Assembly (NCBI GenBank): GCA_000719105.1
Contig: JODX01000002.1
Coordinates: 248,001 to 312,000 of the forward strand
DNA length: 64,000 nucleotides
Origin: Streptomyces sclerotialus
GTDB lineage: Bacteria; Actinomycetota; Actinomycetes; Streptomycetales; Streptomycetaceae
Reading direction: 5' to 3'
How positions within the stretch are numbered: position 1 is the first letter of the stretch; every line of letters begins with the position of its first letter. The notes beneath the pieces are model-generated. The model was not told the DNA's origin, did not search any database, and worked only from the letters and a program-made list of their open reading frames with translations. A program made the position numbers and the translations under genes. Positions 43,111 to 51,408 of this stretch are shown piece after piece.

Positions 43111-43935
43111 TCAGATCTTGTTCAGCACCTGGGTCAGCAGGGAGCCCATCCGGGTCGCCGAGTCGCGGCCGGCCTGGAGGACCTCCTCGTGGTTGAGGGG
43201 CTCGCCCGTCATGCCGGCGGCGAGGTTGGTGACCAGGGAGATGCCCAGGACCTCGGCGCCCGCCTCGCGGGCCGCGATGGCCTCCAGGACCGTGGACATG
43301 CCGACGAGGTCGGCGCCGATGGTGCGGGCCATGCGGATCTCGGCGGGAGTCTCGTAGTGCGGGCCCGTGAACTGGGCGTAGACGCCCTCCTCCAGGGTGG
43401 GGTCGACCTCCTTGCACAGGGCGCGCAGGCGCGGGGAGTAGAGGTCGGTGAGGTCGACGAAGTTGGCGCCGACGATGGGGGAGGTGGCGGTGAGGTTGAT
43501 GTGGTCGCTGATCAGGACCGGCTGGCCGGGGCGCATGTCCGCGCGGAGGCCGCCGCAGCCGTTGGTCAGGACGATGGTCTTGGCGCCGGCCGCGACGGCG
43601 GTGCGGACGCCGTGGGCGACGGCCGCGACACCGTGGCCCTCGTAGTAGTGGGTGCGGCCCAGGAAGACGAGAGCGCGCTTGTCACCGATGGTGTAGGAGC
43701 GGATCTTGCCGCCGTGGCCCTCGACCGCGGGAGGCGGGAAGCCCGGCAGCTCGGTGACCTGGATCTCGGCCTCGGGGGCGCCGAGCGCGTCCACGGCCGG
43801 GGCCCAGCCGGAGCCCATCACGAGGGCGACGTCGTGGGTCTCGGCGCCCGTGAGCTCGCGCAGGCGCGTGGCGGCGGCGCCGGCGGCGGCGTAGGGGTCG
43901 CCCTGGATGTCGTCCGGAAGAAGAGATGCGTTCAC
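43111..43935 (-). CDS. Purine-nucleoside phosphorylase
   Basis: This 274-residue enzyme is of the trimeric PNP class, which acts on inosine and guanosine. Motifs are VALVMGSGW for phosphate, [43 protein letters not shown] with the base-binding Glu, and SLVTNLAAG with the Asn that selects 6-oxopurines. GTG 43935 is 25 nt downstream of a perfect operator. Adenosine is not a substrate of this class, which explains the need for the co-regulated add. Ribose 1-phosphate formed here would go to the mutase encoded next. Confidence 0.95.
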   Translation of the reverse strand: MNASLLPDDIQGDPYAAAGAAATRLRELTGAETHDVALVMGSGWAPAVDALGAPEAEIQVTELPGFPPPAVEGHGGKIRSYTIGDKRALVFLGRTHYYEGHGVAAVAHGVRTAVAAGAKTIVLTNGCGGLRADMRPGQPVLISDHINLTATSPIVGANFVDLTDLYSPRLRALCKEVDPTLEEGVYAQFTGPHYETPAEIRMARTIGADLVGMSTVLEAIAAREAGAEVLGISLVTNLAAGMTGEPLNHEEVLQAGRDSATRMGSLLTQVLNKI

Positions 43936-43960
43936 GCGGATGAGGGTAGCCGGTCCCGGC

Positions 43961-43972
43961 CTACGCGCGTAG
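43961..43972. promoter_or_regulatory. Nucleoside-regulon operator, site 6
   Basis: A perfect CTACGCGCGTAG palindrome is 25 nt upstream of the PNP start codon, close to the spacing seen at add and deoC. Confidence 0.8.
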
Positions 43973-44097
43973 ATGTTGGTGATGACGGGTTGCGATCGTT
44001 GTCTTGTTGTTTCGTACGACCGGGGTGAGGGGGCGGCAGGGGCCTCGGGTGGTGCCTGTTGCCCCCGGAGGCCGTGCCGCGTTCGGCGTGCGGGACA

Positions 44098-45546
44098 ATG
44101 GAGTACGTGACTCGGATCGTGATCATCGGTGGCGGACCCGGCGGATATGAAGCGGCCCTGGTGGCCGCGCAGCTCGGTGCGGAGGTGACCGTCGTCGACT
44201 GCGACGGTCTGGGCGGTGCGTCGGTGCTCACCGACTGCGTGCCCTCGAAGACTCTCATCGCCACCGCCGAGGTGATGACGACGTTTGATTCCTCCTATGA
44301 GGAGCTCGGCATCATCGTCGCCGACGACACCCCCCATATCGACAGCCCCGCGCGCGTGGTGGGTGTCGACCTCGGCAAGGTGAACCGGCGTGTGAAGCGG
44401 CTGGCGCTGGCCCAGTCCCACGACATCACGGCGTCCGTCACGCGCGCGGGCGCACGGGTGGTACGGGGGCGCGGCCGGCTGGAGGGGCAGCAGGCGCTCG
44501 ACGGGTCGCGCAAGGTCGTCGTACGCGCCGCCGACGGAGCCGAGGAGACCCTCACCGCGGACGCCGTGCTGATCGCCACCGGCGGGCACCCCCGGGAGCT
44601 GCCCGACGCCAAGCCGGACGGGGAGCGCATCCTCAACTGGACCCAGGTGTACGACCTCGACGAGCTGCCCGAGGAGCTCATCGTGGTCGGATCCGGTGTC
44701 ACCGGTGCCGAGTTCGCCGGTGCCTACCAGGCGCTCGGGTCGCGCGTCACGCTCGTGTCCAGCCGGGACCGCGTGCTGCCGGGCGAGGACCCGGACGCCG
44801 CCGCCGTGCTGGAGGACGTCTTCCGGCGCCGGGGCATGAACGTGATGGCCCGCTCCCGGGCCCAGTCCGTCGAGCGCGTCGGGGACCGGGTCGAGGTCAC
44901 CCTCGCCGACGGCCGGGTCATCAGCGGCACGCACTGCCTGATGGCCGTGGGCGCCATTCCGAACAGTGCGGGCATGGGGCTGGAGGAGGCCGGGGTCAAG
45001 CTCCGCGAGTCCGGTCACATCTGGACCGACAAGGTGTCCCGGACGACCGCTCCGGGTGTGTACGCCGCCGGTGACGTGACCGGTGTCTTCGCCCTCGCCT
45101 CGGTGGCCGCCATGCAGGGCCGGATCGCCATGTACCACTTCCTCGGCGACGCGGTGGCCCCGCTGAACCTGAAGACCGTCTCGTCCAACGTGTTCACCGA
45201 CCCCGAGATCGCCACCGTCGGCTACACGCAGGCCGACGTCGACGCGGGCAAGATCGACGCCAAGGTGGTGAAGCTGCCGCTGCTGCGCAACCCGCGCGCG
45301 AAGATGCAGGGCATCCGGGACGGCTTCGTGAAGATCTTCTGCCGGCCCGGCACCGGGATCGTCGTCGGCGGTGTCGTGGTGGCGCCGCGCGCCTCGGAAC
45401 TGATCCACCCGATCTCGATCGCGGTCGACAACAACCTGACCGTCGAACAGATCGCGAACGCGTTCACCGTGTACCCGTCCCTTTCGGGCTCGATCGCCGA
45501 GGTGGCCCGGCAGCTCCACACCCGGAAGACCGCCGACGAGGTCTGA
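44098..45546 (+). CDS. NAD(P)H-quinone dehydrogenase, LpdA-like flavoprotein
   Basis: The 482-residue protein has the fold of dihydrolipoamide dehydrogenases: FAD site [17 protein letters not shown](P) site [16 protein letters not shown], and [14 protein letters not shown]. The usual redox pair CxxxxC is broken, reading [14 protein letters not shown] with only one cysteine, and the C-terminal His-Glu pair is absent. Mycobacterial LpdA has the same change and reduces quinones instead of lipoamide. ATG 44098 is shown; GTG 44107 would be leaderless from GACAAT. It is divergent from PNP, as in mycobacteria, where lpdA also lies near PNP. Confidence 0.88.
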   Translation: MEYVTRIVIIGGGPGGYEAALVAAQLGAEVTVVDCDGLGGASVLTDCVPSKTLIATAEVMTTFDSSYEELGIIVADDTPHIDSPARVVGVDLGKVNRRVKRLALAQSHDITASVTRAGARVVRGRGRLEGQQALDGSRKVVVRAADGAEETLTADAVLIATGGHPRELPDAKPDGERILNWTQVYDLDELPEELIVVGSGVTGAEFAGAYQALGSRVTLVSSRDRVLPGEDPDAAAVLEDVFRRRGMNVMARSRAQSVERVGDRVEVTLADGRVISGTHCLMAVGAIPNSAGMGLEEAGVKLRESGHIWTDKVSRTTAPGVYAAGDVTGVFALASVAAMQGRIAMYHFLGDAVAPLNLKTVSSNVFTDPEIATVGYTQADVDAGKIDAKVVKLPLLRNPRAKMQGIRDGFVKIFCRPGTGIVVGGVVVAPRASELIHPISIAVDNNLTVEQIANAFTVYPSLSGSIAEVARQLHTRKTADEV

Positions 45547-45560
45547 GCCGGTCCGCGCGG

Positions 45561-45583
45561 ACTCCCCGTGTCCCACGGGGAGT
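45561..45583 (+). terminator. Hairpin terminator
   Basis: A perfect 10-bp stem with a 3-nt loop starts 15 nt after the flavoprotein stop. Confidence 0.7.
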
Positions 45584-45716
45584 TGAGGCCCCGCGCGCGC
45601 GGCTCGAGCCGAAGAGGAAGTCCCGTATACCACTCCGAGTACTGCTGCGCGAACAACTTCTGTTATTCGGCGCAAACTGCTGAAAGTAGACGGTCGGCCG
45701 CGTTACTGTCAGTTTC

Positions 45717-46676
45717 GTGTTCGCTGCAGAACGTCGCCAATTGATCCTCGAAATGGTGCGAGCGAACGGTGCCGTGTCGCTCCGTGAGCTCGCCCGCGTC
45801 GTCCAGACCTCCGAAGTGACCGTACGGCGGGACGTGCGTGCACTGGAGGCAGAAGGACTCCTCGACCGCCGGCACGGCGGTGCGGTACTGCCGGGCGGGT
45901 TCACGCGGGAGTCCGGCTTTCCGCAGAAGTCCCATCTCGCGACCGCCGAGAAGACGGCCATCGCCGATCTCGCCGCGGGCTTCGTCGAAGAGGGCGAGGC
46001 CATCGTGGTCGGGGCGGGCACCACCACGCAGGAGCTGGCACGCCGGCTCGCGCGGGTGCCCGGCCTGACCGTCGTCACGAACTCCCTGCTGGTGGCGCAG
46101 GCGCTGGCCCACGCCAACCGCGTGGAGGTCGTGATGACCGGCGGTACCCTCCGCGGTTCCAACTACGCCCTGGTCGGTTCCGGAGCGGAGCAGTCCCTGC
46201 AGGGGCTGAGAGTCTCGCGGGCCTTCCTCTCCGGGAGCGGGCTCACCGCAGAGCGCGGGCTGTCCACGTCCAACATGCTCTCGGCCTCCGTCGACCGGGC
46301 GCTGGTCCAGGCGGCCGCGGAGGTGGTGGTCCTCGCCGACCACACCAAGCTCGGGACGGACACCATGTTCCAGACCGTGCCGACCGATGTGATCACCCGG
46401 CTGGTGACCGACGAGCCGCCCGGGCACGACGACCGCGCCGCCACCGAGCTCCAGGCCCTCGCCGACCAGGGCGTACAGATCGCGGTCGCCGGAGCCGCGG
46501 GAGGTGAACCCGTCCCGGCGTCCTCCGCGCGGCGCCGGGACGTGCCGCTCCCGGGACCGCGCCGGGGCCAGGTCCCCGGTGGGAACCCGGGCCTGCGTAC
46601 GGCCGCCGTCCTCGGCGACCAGTCCGCCGGCGCCGACCGGGAGCGGGCGAGGGTGGCGGACCTCCGCCGCCGCTGA
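45717..46676 (+). CDS. DeoR/GlpR family regulator
   Basis: This 319-residue protein has an N-terminal HTH (VSLRELARVVQTSEVTVRRDVRALEAEGLL, residues 20-49; HGGAVL after it) and a sugar-phosphate isomerase-like sensor domain (VVGAGTTTQELARRL, VMTGGTLRGSNYALVG). About 60 residues beyond the normal family length form a Pro/Arg/Gly-rich tail. GTG 45717 is the likely start. It is the only sugar- or nucleoside-type regulator in the window, so it is a candidate for the factor that reads the six palindromes, with a ribose or deoxyribose phosphate as possible signal. Its own upstream region has no copy of the site. Confidence 0.85.
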   Translation: MFAAERRQLILEMVRANGAVSLRELARVVQTSEVTVRRDVRALEAEGLLDRRHGGAVLPGGFTRESGFPQKSHLATAEKTAIADLAAGFVEEGEAIVVGAGTTTQELARRLARVPGLTVVTNSLLVAQALAHANRVEVVMTGGTLRGSNYALVGSGAEQSLQGLRVSRAFLSGSGLTAERGLSTSNMLSASVDRALVQAAAEVVVLADHTKLGTDTMFQTVPTDVITRLVTDEPPGHDDRAATELQALADQGVQIAVAGAAGGEPVPASSARRRDVPLPGPRRGQVPGGNPGLRTAAVLGDQSAGADRERARVADLRRR

Positions 46677-46807
46677 GCTCTCCGGTACGGCGTCCGGACG
46701 GGACGCCGACGGTCACTCTCCGTGTCGCCGACCGGAGGTGAATCACCTTGATCCCCGGCGCGCAAGCGCGAAAGCTCGCCGTTTAGCGGTTCAGCGGGCG
46801 CAGCTCG

Positions 46808-47446
46808 TCAGAGGGCCGGGCGCGGGCGCAGTCCGCCGAGGGTCAGGGTGAGCAGCCGGTCGGCCAGCCCCGGGTCGTCCGGGGTCTCCTCGGCCGCGAG
46901 CGCGATGGCGTGGGTGAGCTGGAGCAGATCGCCGATGTCGACCTCGGCGCGTACGGCTCCCGCTTCCTGCGCACGCGTGAGCAGGGCACCGCCCGCCTCC
47001 CGGAGCGGGCCGCTGCACCGGGCGAGCTCCGAGTGGCGGTCCGGCGAGGCGGCGGACGAGACCGTCATGAGTGCCCGCGACAGCCCCCGGTACTCGCCCG
47101 CATGGCTGATCATCTCGCGCAGCCACGCCACGAGCGCGGCACACGGCCGCGGATCGTCCAGCAACTCGCGCGAGCGCGCCAGGAGTTCCTCCGCCGCGTC
47201 GGCGAAGACCGCGCTCAGCAGGGCGTGCCGGTTCGGGAAGTGCCGGTACAGGGTGCCGATCCCGACGCCCGCGCGCTTCGCCACATCCTCCAGGGACGCG
47301 TCCGCGCCCTGCGCGGCGAAGGCGGCGCGCGCCGCCACGAGCAGCCGCTCGTGGTTGCGCCGTGCGTCGGCCCGCTGCTGCCGCGGCGGGCGCCCGCTCG
47401 CCCGGGGGCCCGCTTCCGCGGCCCCACCCGGTGCCGTGCTCGTCAT
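46808..47446 (-). CDS. TetR family regulator
   Basis: This 212-residue regulator has the TetR HTH near residues 45-75 (LEDVAKRAGVGIGTLYRHFPNRHALL) and a helical ligand domain with a C-terminal IGDLLQLTHAIALAAEETP segment. An Arg-rich, disordered start precedes the HTH. ATG 47446 is the start. It lies between the DeoR gene and accA2; the region between its start and accA2's stop contains only a terminator, so no specific target can be inferred. Confidence 0.85.
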   Translation of the reverse strand: MTSTAPGGAAEAGPRASGRPPRQQRADARRNHERLLVAARAAFAAQGADASLEDVAKRAGVGIGTLYRHFPNRHALLSAVFADAAEELLARSRELLDDPRPCAALVAWLREMISHAGEYRGLSRALMTVSSAASPDRHSELARCSGPLREAGGALLTRAQEAGAVRAEVDIGDLLQLTHAIALAAEETPDDPGLADRLLTLTLGGLRPRPAL

Positions 47447-47526
47447 GTGCCTACCCGCTCCCCTCACCGCACCGGCCGGCCTCCAGCATGCCACCGCACC
47501 CTGCGCACGGTGTGGGGGGAACGGGC

Positions 47527-47569
47527 GGGGCGCCCGGCGGACCGGCTGCAACGGTCCGCCGGGCGCCCC
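47527..47569. terminator. Hairpin terminator after accA2
   Basis: A perfect 17-bp stem (47527-47543 and 47553-47569) with a 9-nt loop lies 32 nt beyond the accA2 stop. Confidence 0.88.
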
Positions 47570-47600
47570 GGCGTGGTCGTACGAGGTGCCGTCGTACGGC

Positions 47601-49373
47601 TCAGTCCTTGATCTCGCAGATCGCGGCACCGGAGGTGAGGGACGCGCCGACCTCGGCGGTCAGGCCCTTGATGGTGCCCGCCTTGTGGGCGTTGAGCGGC
47701 TGCTCCATCTTCATCGCCTCCAGGACCACCACCAGGTCGCCCTCCTGGACCTCCTGGCCCTCCTCCACGGCGACCTTGACGATGGTGCCCTGCATCGGCG
47801 AGGCCAGGGTGTCACCGGAGGCGACGGGGCCGGACTTCTTCGCCGCGCGCCGCTTCGGCTTGGCGCCCGCGGCGAGGCCCGTGCGGGCCAGGGACATGCC
47901 CAGCGAGGCCGGCAGGGAGACCTCCAGGCGCTTGCCGCCGACCTCGACGACGACCGTCTCGCGGTTCGTCTCGTCCTCGGCCTCGGTGTCGGCCGGGGCG
48001 GTGAAGGGCTTGATCTCGTTGACGAACTCGGTCTCGATCCACCGGGTGTGCACCGCGAACGGCTCCTCGGAGCCGGTCAGCTCGGGCGCGAACGCCGGGT
48101 CGGTGACCACCGCGCGGTGGAAGGGGATGGCGGTGGCCATGCCCTCGACCTGGAACTCGTTCAGGGCGCGGGCGGCGCGCTCCAGCGCCTCCTTGCGGGT
48201 GCGGCCGGTGACGATCAGCTTGGCCAGCAGGGAGTCCCAGGCCGGGCCGATGACCGAGCCGGACTCCACGCCCGCGTCCAGGCGCACGCCCGGGCCGGAC
48301 GGCGGGGCGAACGTGGTGACGGTGCCCGGGGCGGGGAGGAAGTTGCGGCCCGGGTCCTCGCCGTTGATGCGGAACTCGAAGGAGTGCCCGCGCAGCACCG
48401 GGTCGCCGTAGCCGAGCTCCTCGCCGTCGGCGATGCGGAACATCTCGCGCACCAGGTCGATGCCGGCGACCTCCTCGGTGACCGGGTGCTCGACCTGGAG
48501 GCGGGTGTTGACCTCCAGGAAGGAGATCGTGCCGTCGACACCGACGAGGAACTCCACGGTGCCGGCGCCGACGTAGCCGGCCTCCTTCAGGATCGCCTTC
48601 GAGGCGGAGTACAGCTCGGCGAGCTGCTCCTCGGAGAGGAACGGCGCCGGGGCCTCCTCGACCAGCTTCTGGTGGCGGCGCTGGAGGGAGCAGTCACGGG
48701 TGGAGACGACGACCACGTTGCCGTGCTGGTCGGCCAGGCACTGGGTCTCCACGTGGCGCGGCTTGTCCAGGTAGCGCTCGACGAAGCACTCGCCCCGGCC
48801 GAACGCCGCGACCGCCTCGCGGACGGCCGAGTCGTACAGCTCGGGCACCTCGTCCAGGGTGCGGGCGACCTTCAGGCCGCGGCCGCCACCGCCGAAGGCC
48901 GCCTTGATGGCGATCGGCAGTCCGTGCTCCTCGGCGAACGCGACGACCTCGTCGGCGCCCGAGACCGGGTCGGGGGTGCCGGCGACCAGCGGGGCGCCCG
49001 CGCGCTGCGCGATGTGCCGGGCCGCCACCTTGTCGCCCAGGTCGCGGATGGCCTGCGGCGGCGGGCCGATCCAGATCAGACCCGCGTCCAGGACGGCCTG
49101 CGCGAACTCCGCGTTCTCGGAGAGGAACCCGTAGCCGGGGTGGACCGCGTCCGCCCCCGAGTCCTCCGCCGCCTTCAGCACCTTGGCGATGTCCAGGTAA
49201 CTGGTGGCCGGGGTGTCACCGCCCAGGGCGAACGCCTCGTCCGCCGCGCGGACGTGCAGGGCGTCCCGGTCCGGGTCGGCGTACACGGCCACGCTCGCGA
49301 TCCCGGCGTCCCGGCAGGCCCGGGCGACGCGGACAGCGATTTCGCCACGGTTGGCGATCAACACCTTGCGCAC
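47601..49373 (-). CDS. accA2: Acetyl/propionyl-CoA carboxylase alpha subunit (biotin carboxylase + BCCP)
   Basis: This 590-residue subunit carboxylates its own biotin using ATP and bicarbonate. The biotin carboxylase part begins [12 protein letters not shown], has the ATP-grasp glycine loop [13 protein letters not shown], and the catalytic [16 protein letters not shown]. The carrier domain at the C-terminus has biotinylated Lys555 in EAMKMEQ. The length equals AccA2 of S. coelicolor. GTG 49373 follows GGAGAGGGAG. AccA2 is shared by several acyl-CoA carboxylases, including the complex with the nearby pccB and epsilon subunits; birA just beyond supplies biotin. Confidence 0.93.
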   Translation of the reverse strand: MRKVLIANRGEIAVRVARACRDAGIASVAVYADPDRDALHVRAADEAFALGGDTPATSYLDIAKVLKAAEDSGADAVHPGYGFLSENAEFAQAVLDAGLIWIGPPPQAIRDLGDKVAARHIAQRAGAPLVAGTPDPVSGADEVVAFAEEHGLPIAIKAAFGGGGRGLKVARTLDEVPELYDSAVREAVAAFGRGECFVERYLDKPRHVETQCLADQHGNVVVVSTRDCSLQRRHQKLVEEAPAPFLSEEQLAELYSASKAILKEAGYVGAGTVEFLVGVDGTISFLEVNTRLQVEHPVTEEVAGIDLVREMFRIADGEELGYGDPVLRGHSFEFRINGEDPGRNFLPAPGTVTTFAPPSGPGVRLDAGVESGSVIGPAWDSLLAKLIVTGRTRKEALERAARALNEFQVEGMATAIPFHRAVVTDPAFAPELTGSEEPFAVHTRWIETEFVNEIKPFTAPADTEAEDETNRETVVVEVGGKRLEVSLPASLGMSLARTGLAAGAKPKRRAAKKSGPVASGDTLASPMQGTIVKVAVEEGQEVQEGDLVVVLEAMKMEQPLNAHKAGTIKGLTAEVGASLTSGAAICEIKD

Positions 49374-49680
49374 GATGGCTCCCTCTCCTTGAAACAAGCC
49401 GAGTTTAGGGACTGCCGACACGGCGTTTCGACCCGTCCTCAATGGTGAGCTTGCCCACACGGAGCGTGACACGAGGCTCGCTCGAACGGTGAAATCCCTT
49501 GTCGCGGCGGACTACGCAGGACTCCTCCGGAGAACCCTAGCTCTCCGGTGTGGTCAAGGTCTCTATGAGGCCGTGCTGCGCAGGCCAGTGTTTCTTTGTG
49601 GAGTCCCTACTAATGGCCCAACGATTCTTTGCTGTCGCCAGAACCCTTGTCCCGGGGTTTACCCGCAAGTAGCCTTCGCG
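49374..49680. other. Divergent control region of accA2
   Basis: This 307-bp region lies between accA2 and a membrane protein gene, transcribed apart. A TTGTCC around 49648 and TAGCCT around 49671 could be a promoter for the membrane protein gene. The stretch 49540-49640 is less GC-rich than its surroundings, as expected for promoter DNA. I found no clear repressor site. Confidence 0.4.
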
Positions 49681-50208
49681 ATGTCTCGGCGGGTACTACG
49701 GGTAACAGCCGACGTCACCGGGCGGGCGCGGCGGCTGCGAAGGTGGGTGGCGCAGGTGCTCCGAAGACCGGTGGCGGTGGTCACGGCGGTCGTGCTCGTG
49801 GTGGAGGCGGTGGCGGTCGCCCTGCTCAACTGGTTCCTCGGCATCGTCGTCGACCGCCAGGCCATGTCCCTCGCCGGGCTCGACCCGCACGCCGTGTCCG
49901 TCTCCGCGAAGATCGCCGGCGTCGTCTTCGGCCTGTACTTCGCGCTGTGCGGCGTCGCCGCGCTGGCCGTCGCCGTACGCAACCGGCCCGCGCACGGTCT
50001 CGGGCGCATCCTGCTGATCAGCGCGGCCGTGGTGCACGCCCTGCTCGGCGCGTTCGCGGTGGGCCCGGTGGGCTGGGTCGCGTTCGCCTGCCTGATGGTG
50101 GTGCTCGGACTGCTCGTGCTCACGCTGATGACGTACGACCGTCCGGACGGACCGGCGGACCCGGCTCCCGGGAACGGCCCCGCGCCGGTCGCGCCCGGCG
50201 CCACCTGA
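49681..50208 (+). CDS. Membrane protein of unknown function
   Basis: This 175-residue protein has four hydrophobic segments (about 35-52, 75-98, 105-125 and 128-150 with short loops) after a basic N-terminus (RRVLRVTADVTGRARRLRRW), so the N-terminus should be inside. The C-terminus is Pro/Gly-rich. I recognise no domain. ATG 49681 follows a promoter-like region and is preferred over an upstream start that would add 64 unrelated residues. It converges on maf, with only 12 nt between stops. Confidence 0.7.
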   Translation: MSRRVLRVTADVTGRARRLRRWVAQVLRRPVAVVTAVVLVVEAVAVALLNWFLGIVVDRQAMSLAGLDPHAVSVSAKIAGVVFGLYFALCGVAALAVAVRNRPAHGLGRILLISAAVVHALLGAFAVGPVGWVAFACLMVVLGLLVLTLMTYDRPDGPADPAPGNGPAPVAPGAT

Positions 50209-50220
50209 CCCCCGCCCGGG

Positions 50221-50841
50221 TCAGTCCCGCGCGGGCGCCCACAGCTCCGTGATGCCGACGCCCAGGTCGCGCAGCAGCCGGCGGAGCAGCGGGAGGCTGA
50301 GCCCGATGACGTTGCCGTGGTCGCCGTCGATGCCGTCGATGAAGGGCGCCGAGCGGCCGTCGAGCGTGAACGCCCCGGCGACGTGGAGGGGCTCACCGGA
50401 GGCGACGTACGCGGCGATCTCCTCGTCCGTGGGCTCGCCGAACCGGACCACGGTGGACGCCGTGCCGGACACGTGGCGGCCGCTCGCGGTGTCCCATACG
50501 CAGTGCCCCGTCCGGAGCGTGCCCGCCCGGCCGCGCATCGACTTCCAGCGCGCGGTGGCCTCCTCGGCGTCCGCGGGCTTGCCGAGCGCCTGGCCGTCCA
50601 GGTCGAGCACCGAGTCGCAGCCGATCACCAGCGCGCCGTGCACCTCCGGCCCGGCCGCCACCACGGAGGCCTTCGCCTCGGCCAGCGCGAGCGCCAGCTC
50701 GGCGGGGGTGGGGGCGGTCACGGCGTCCTCGTCGACCCCGCTGACGATCACCTCGGGGGCGAGCCCGGCCTGGCGGAGCAGCCCGAGCCGGGCGGGGGAC
50801 TGGGAGGCGAGCACGAGGCGGCGGCGCGGCTGATCGGTCAT
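50221..50841 (-). CDS. Maf-type nucleoside-triphosphate pyrophosphatase
   Basis: This 206-residue protein hydrolyses non-canonical or excess nucleoside triphosphates to the monophosphate. The signature [18 protein letters not shown] is at the N-terminus, the catalytic Asp is in [11 protein letters not shown] (near residue 70), and the later [19 protein letters not shown] is diagnostic. The usual SPRR of the motif reads SPAR, a common variant. ATG 50841 is the start. In Streptomyces it lies by the carboxylase genes with no evident functional link. Confidence 0.88.
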   Translation of the reverse strand: MTDQPRRRLVLASQSPARLGLLRQAGLAPEVIVSGVDEDAVTAPTPAELALALAEAKASVVAAGPEVHGALVIGCDSVLDLDGQALGKPADAEEATARWKSMRGRAGTLRTGHCVWDTASGRHVSGTASTVVRFGEPTDEEIAAYVASGEPLHVAGAFTLDGRSAPFIDGIDGDHGNVIGLSLPLLRRLLRDLGVGITELWAPARD

Positions 50842-50897
50842 GCGGTCAGGGTATCGGCGTGATCGGGGCGGTGCCCCGCGCGCGGGACGCAGCGGGC

Positions 50898-51026
50898 TCA
50901 GCCCACGCCGATCACCAGCATCGCGAGCACCATGACCAGACCGATGACAACCCCCAGCCGCCGCAGCATGGCCTGCATGTCGCGCAGTTCCTCGGGCGGC
51001 TCGTTCTCGGGGTCGGACCACAGCAT
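50898..51026 (-). CDS. Small membrane protein, possibly MmpB
   Basis: This 42-residue protein has an acidic, Pro/Glu-rich start ([17 protein letters not shown]) and one membrane helix ([19 protein letters not shown], to the end). I believe short Streptomyces proteins like this, in the same spot between maf and the carboxylase genes, are called morphogenic membrane protein MmpB; this is from memory, so no symbol is assigned. A perfect 16-bp palindrome lies 37 nt upstream. The strong pattern of charge and hydrophobicity argues for a real gene. Longer in-frame starts would add Arg-rich sequence unlikely to be translated. Confidence 0.65.
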   Translation of the reverse strand: MLWSDPENEPPEELRDMQAMLRRLGVVIGLVMVLAMLVIGVG

Positions 51027-51062
51027 GCCACCGATGCTGCGGCCGGTTCCGGTTCGGGCGCC

Positions 51063-51078
51063 TGAGTACGCGTACTCA
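51063..51078. promoter_or_regulatory. Perfect 16-bp palindrome TGAGTACGCGTACTCA
   Basis: The palindrome is flanked by CC and AC, lies 37 nt upstream of the small membrane protein start and 83 nt downstream of the accE stop. It is unlike the nucleoside palindrome. It looks like an operator for a dimeric regulator that I cannot name. Confidence 0.6.
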
Positions 51079-51160
51079 ACTTGCACGGCCCGTCGGGACC
51101 GGGCGGACCCGGCCGCTCCGGGGAAACCGGAATGGCTGGGTCCGCTACGTCTGCGTCGGC

Positions 51161-51370
51161 CTAGCCGGGCCAGAAGGTACGGCTCCACGCCGTCGGGCCC
51201 GGTAGGGGCAGCCGGCGGGCGGCGACACGGGCCGGGTCGGCCCAGGAGTCCTGCGGCCGGGGCGCGCCGGACGGCTCGGCGGCGGCCGCCGCGGCGCGCG
51301 CCCTGACCACCGCGAGTGCGGCGGCCAGCTCCTCCGGGGTCGGATTGCCCCGTACGACCTTGATCGTCAC
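51161..51370 (-). CDS. Acyl-CoA carboxylase epsilon subunit
   Basis: This 69-residue protein matches the actinobacterial carboxylase epsilon subunit: TIKVVRGNPTPEELAAALAVV at the start and SWADPARVAARRLPLPGPTAWSRTFWPG at the end, both typical. It stabilises the complex of biotinylated alpha and carboxyltransferase beta subunits. GTG 51370 is 38 nt downstream of the pccB stop, in the same operon. The Ala-rich middle is a helix of low complexity. Confidence 0.9.
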   Translation of the reverse strand: MTIKVVRGNPTPEELAAALAVVRARAAAAAAEPSGAPRPQDSWADPARVAARRLPLPGPTAWSRTFWPG

Positions 51371-51408
51371 ATCGGCTCCAGGGAGTCGGAGGGGGATGGG
51401 GGTCGGGT

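Noticed and set aside
51063..51078. Counting TGAGTACGCGTACTCA as a nucleoside-regulon site
   Set aside because: It shares only the central TACGCGTA; the arms differ and the adjacent genes are unrelated, so it is listed as a separate site.
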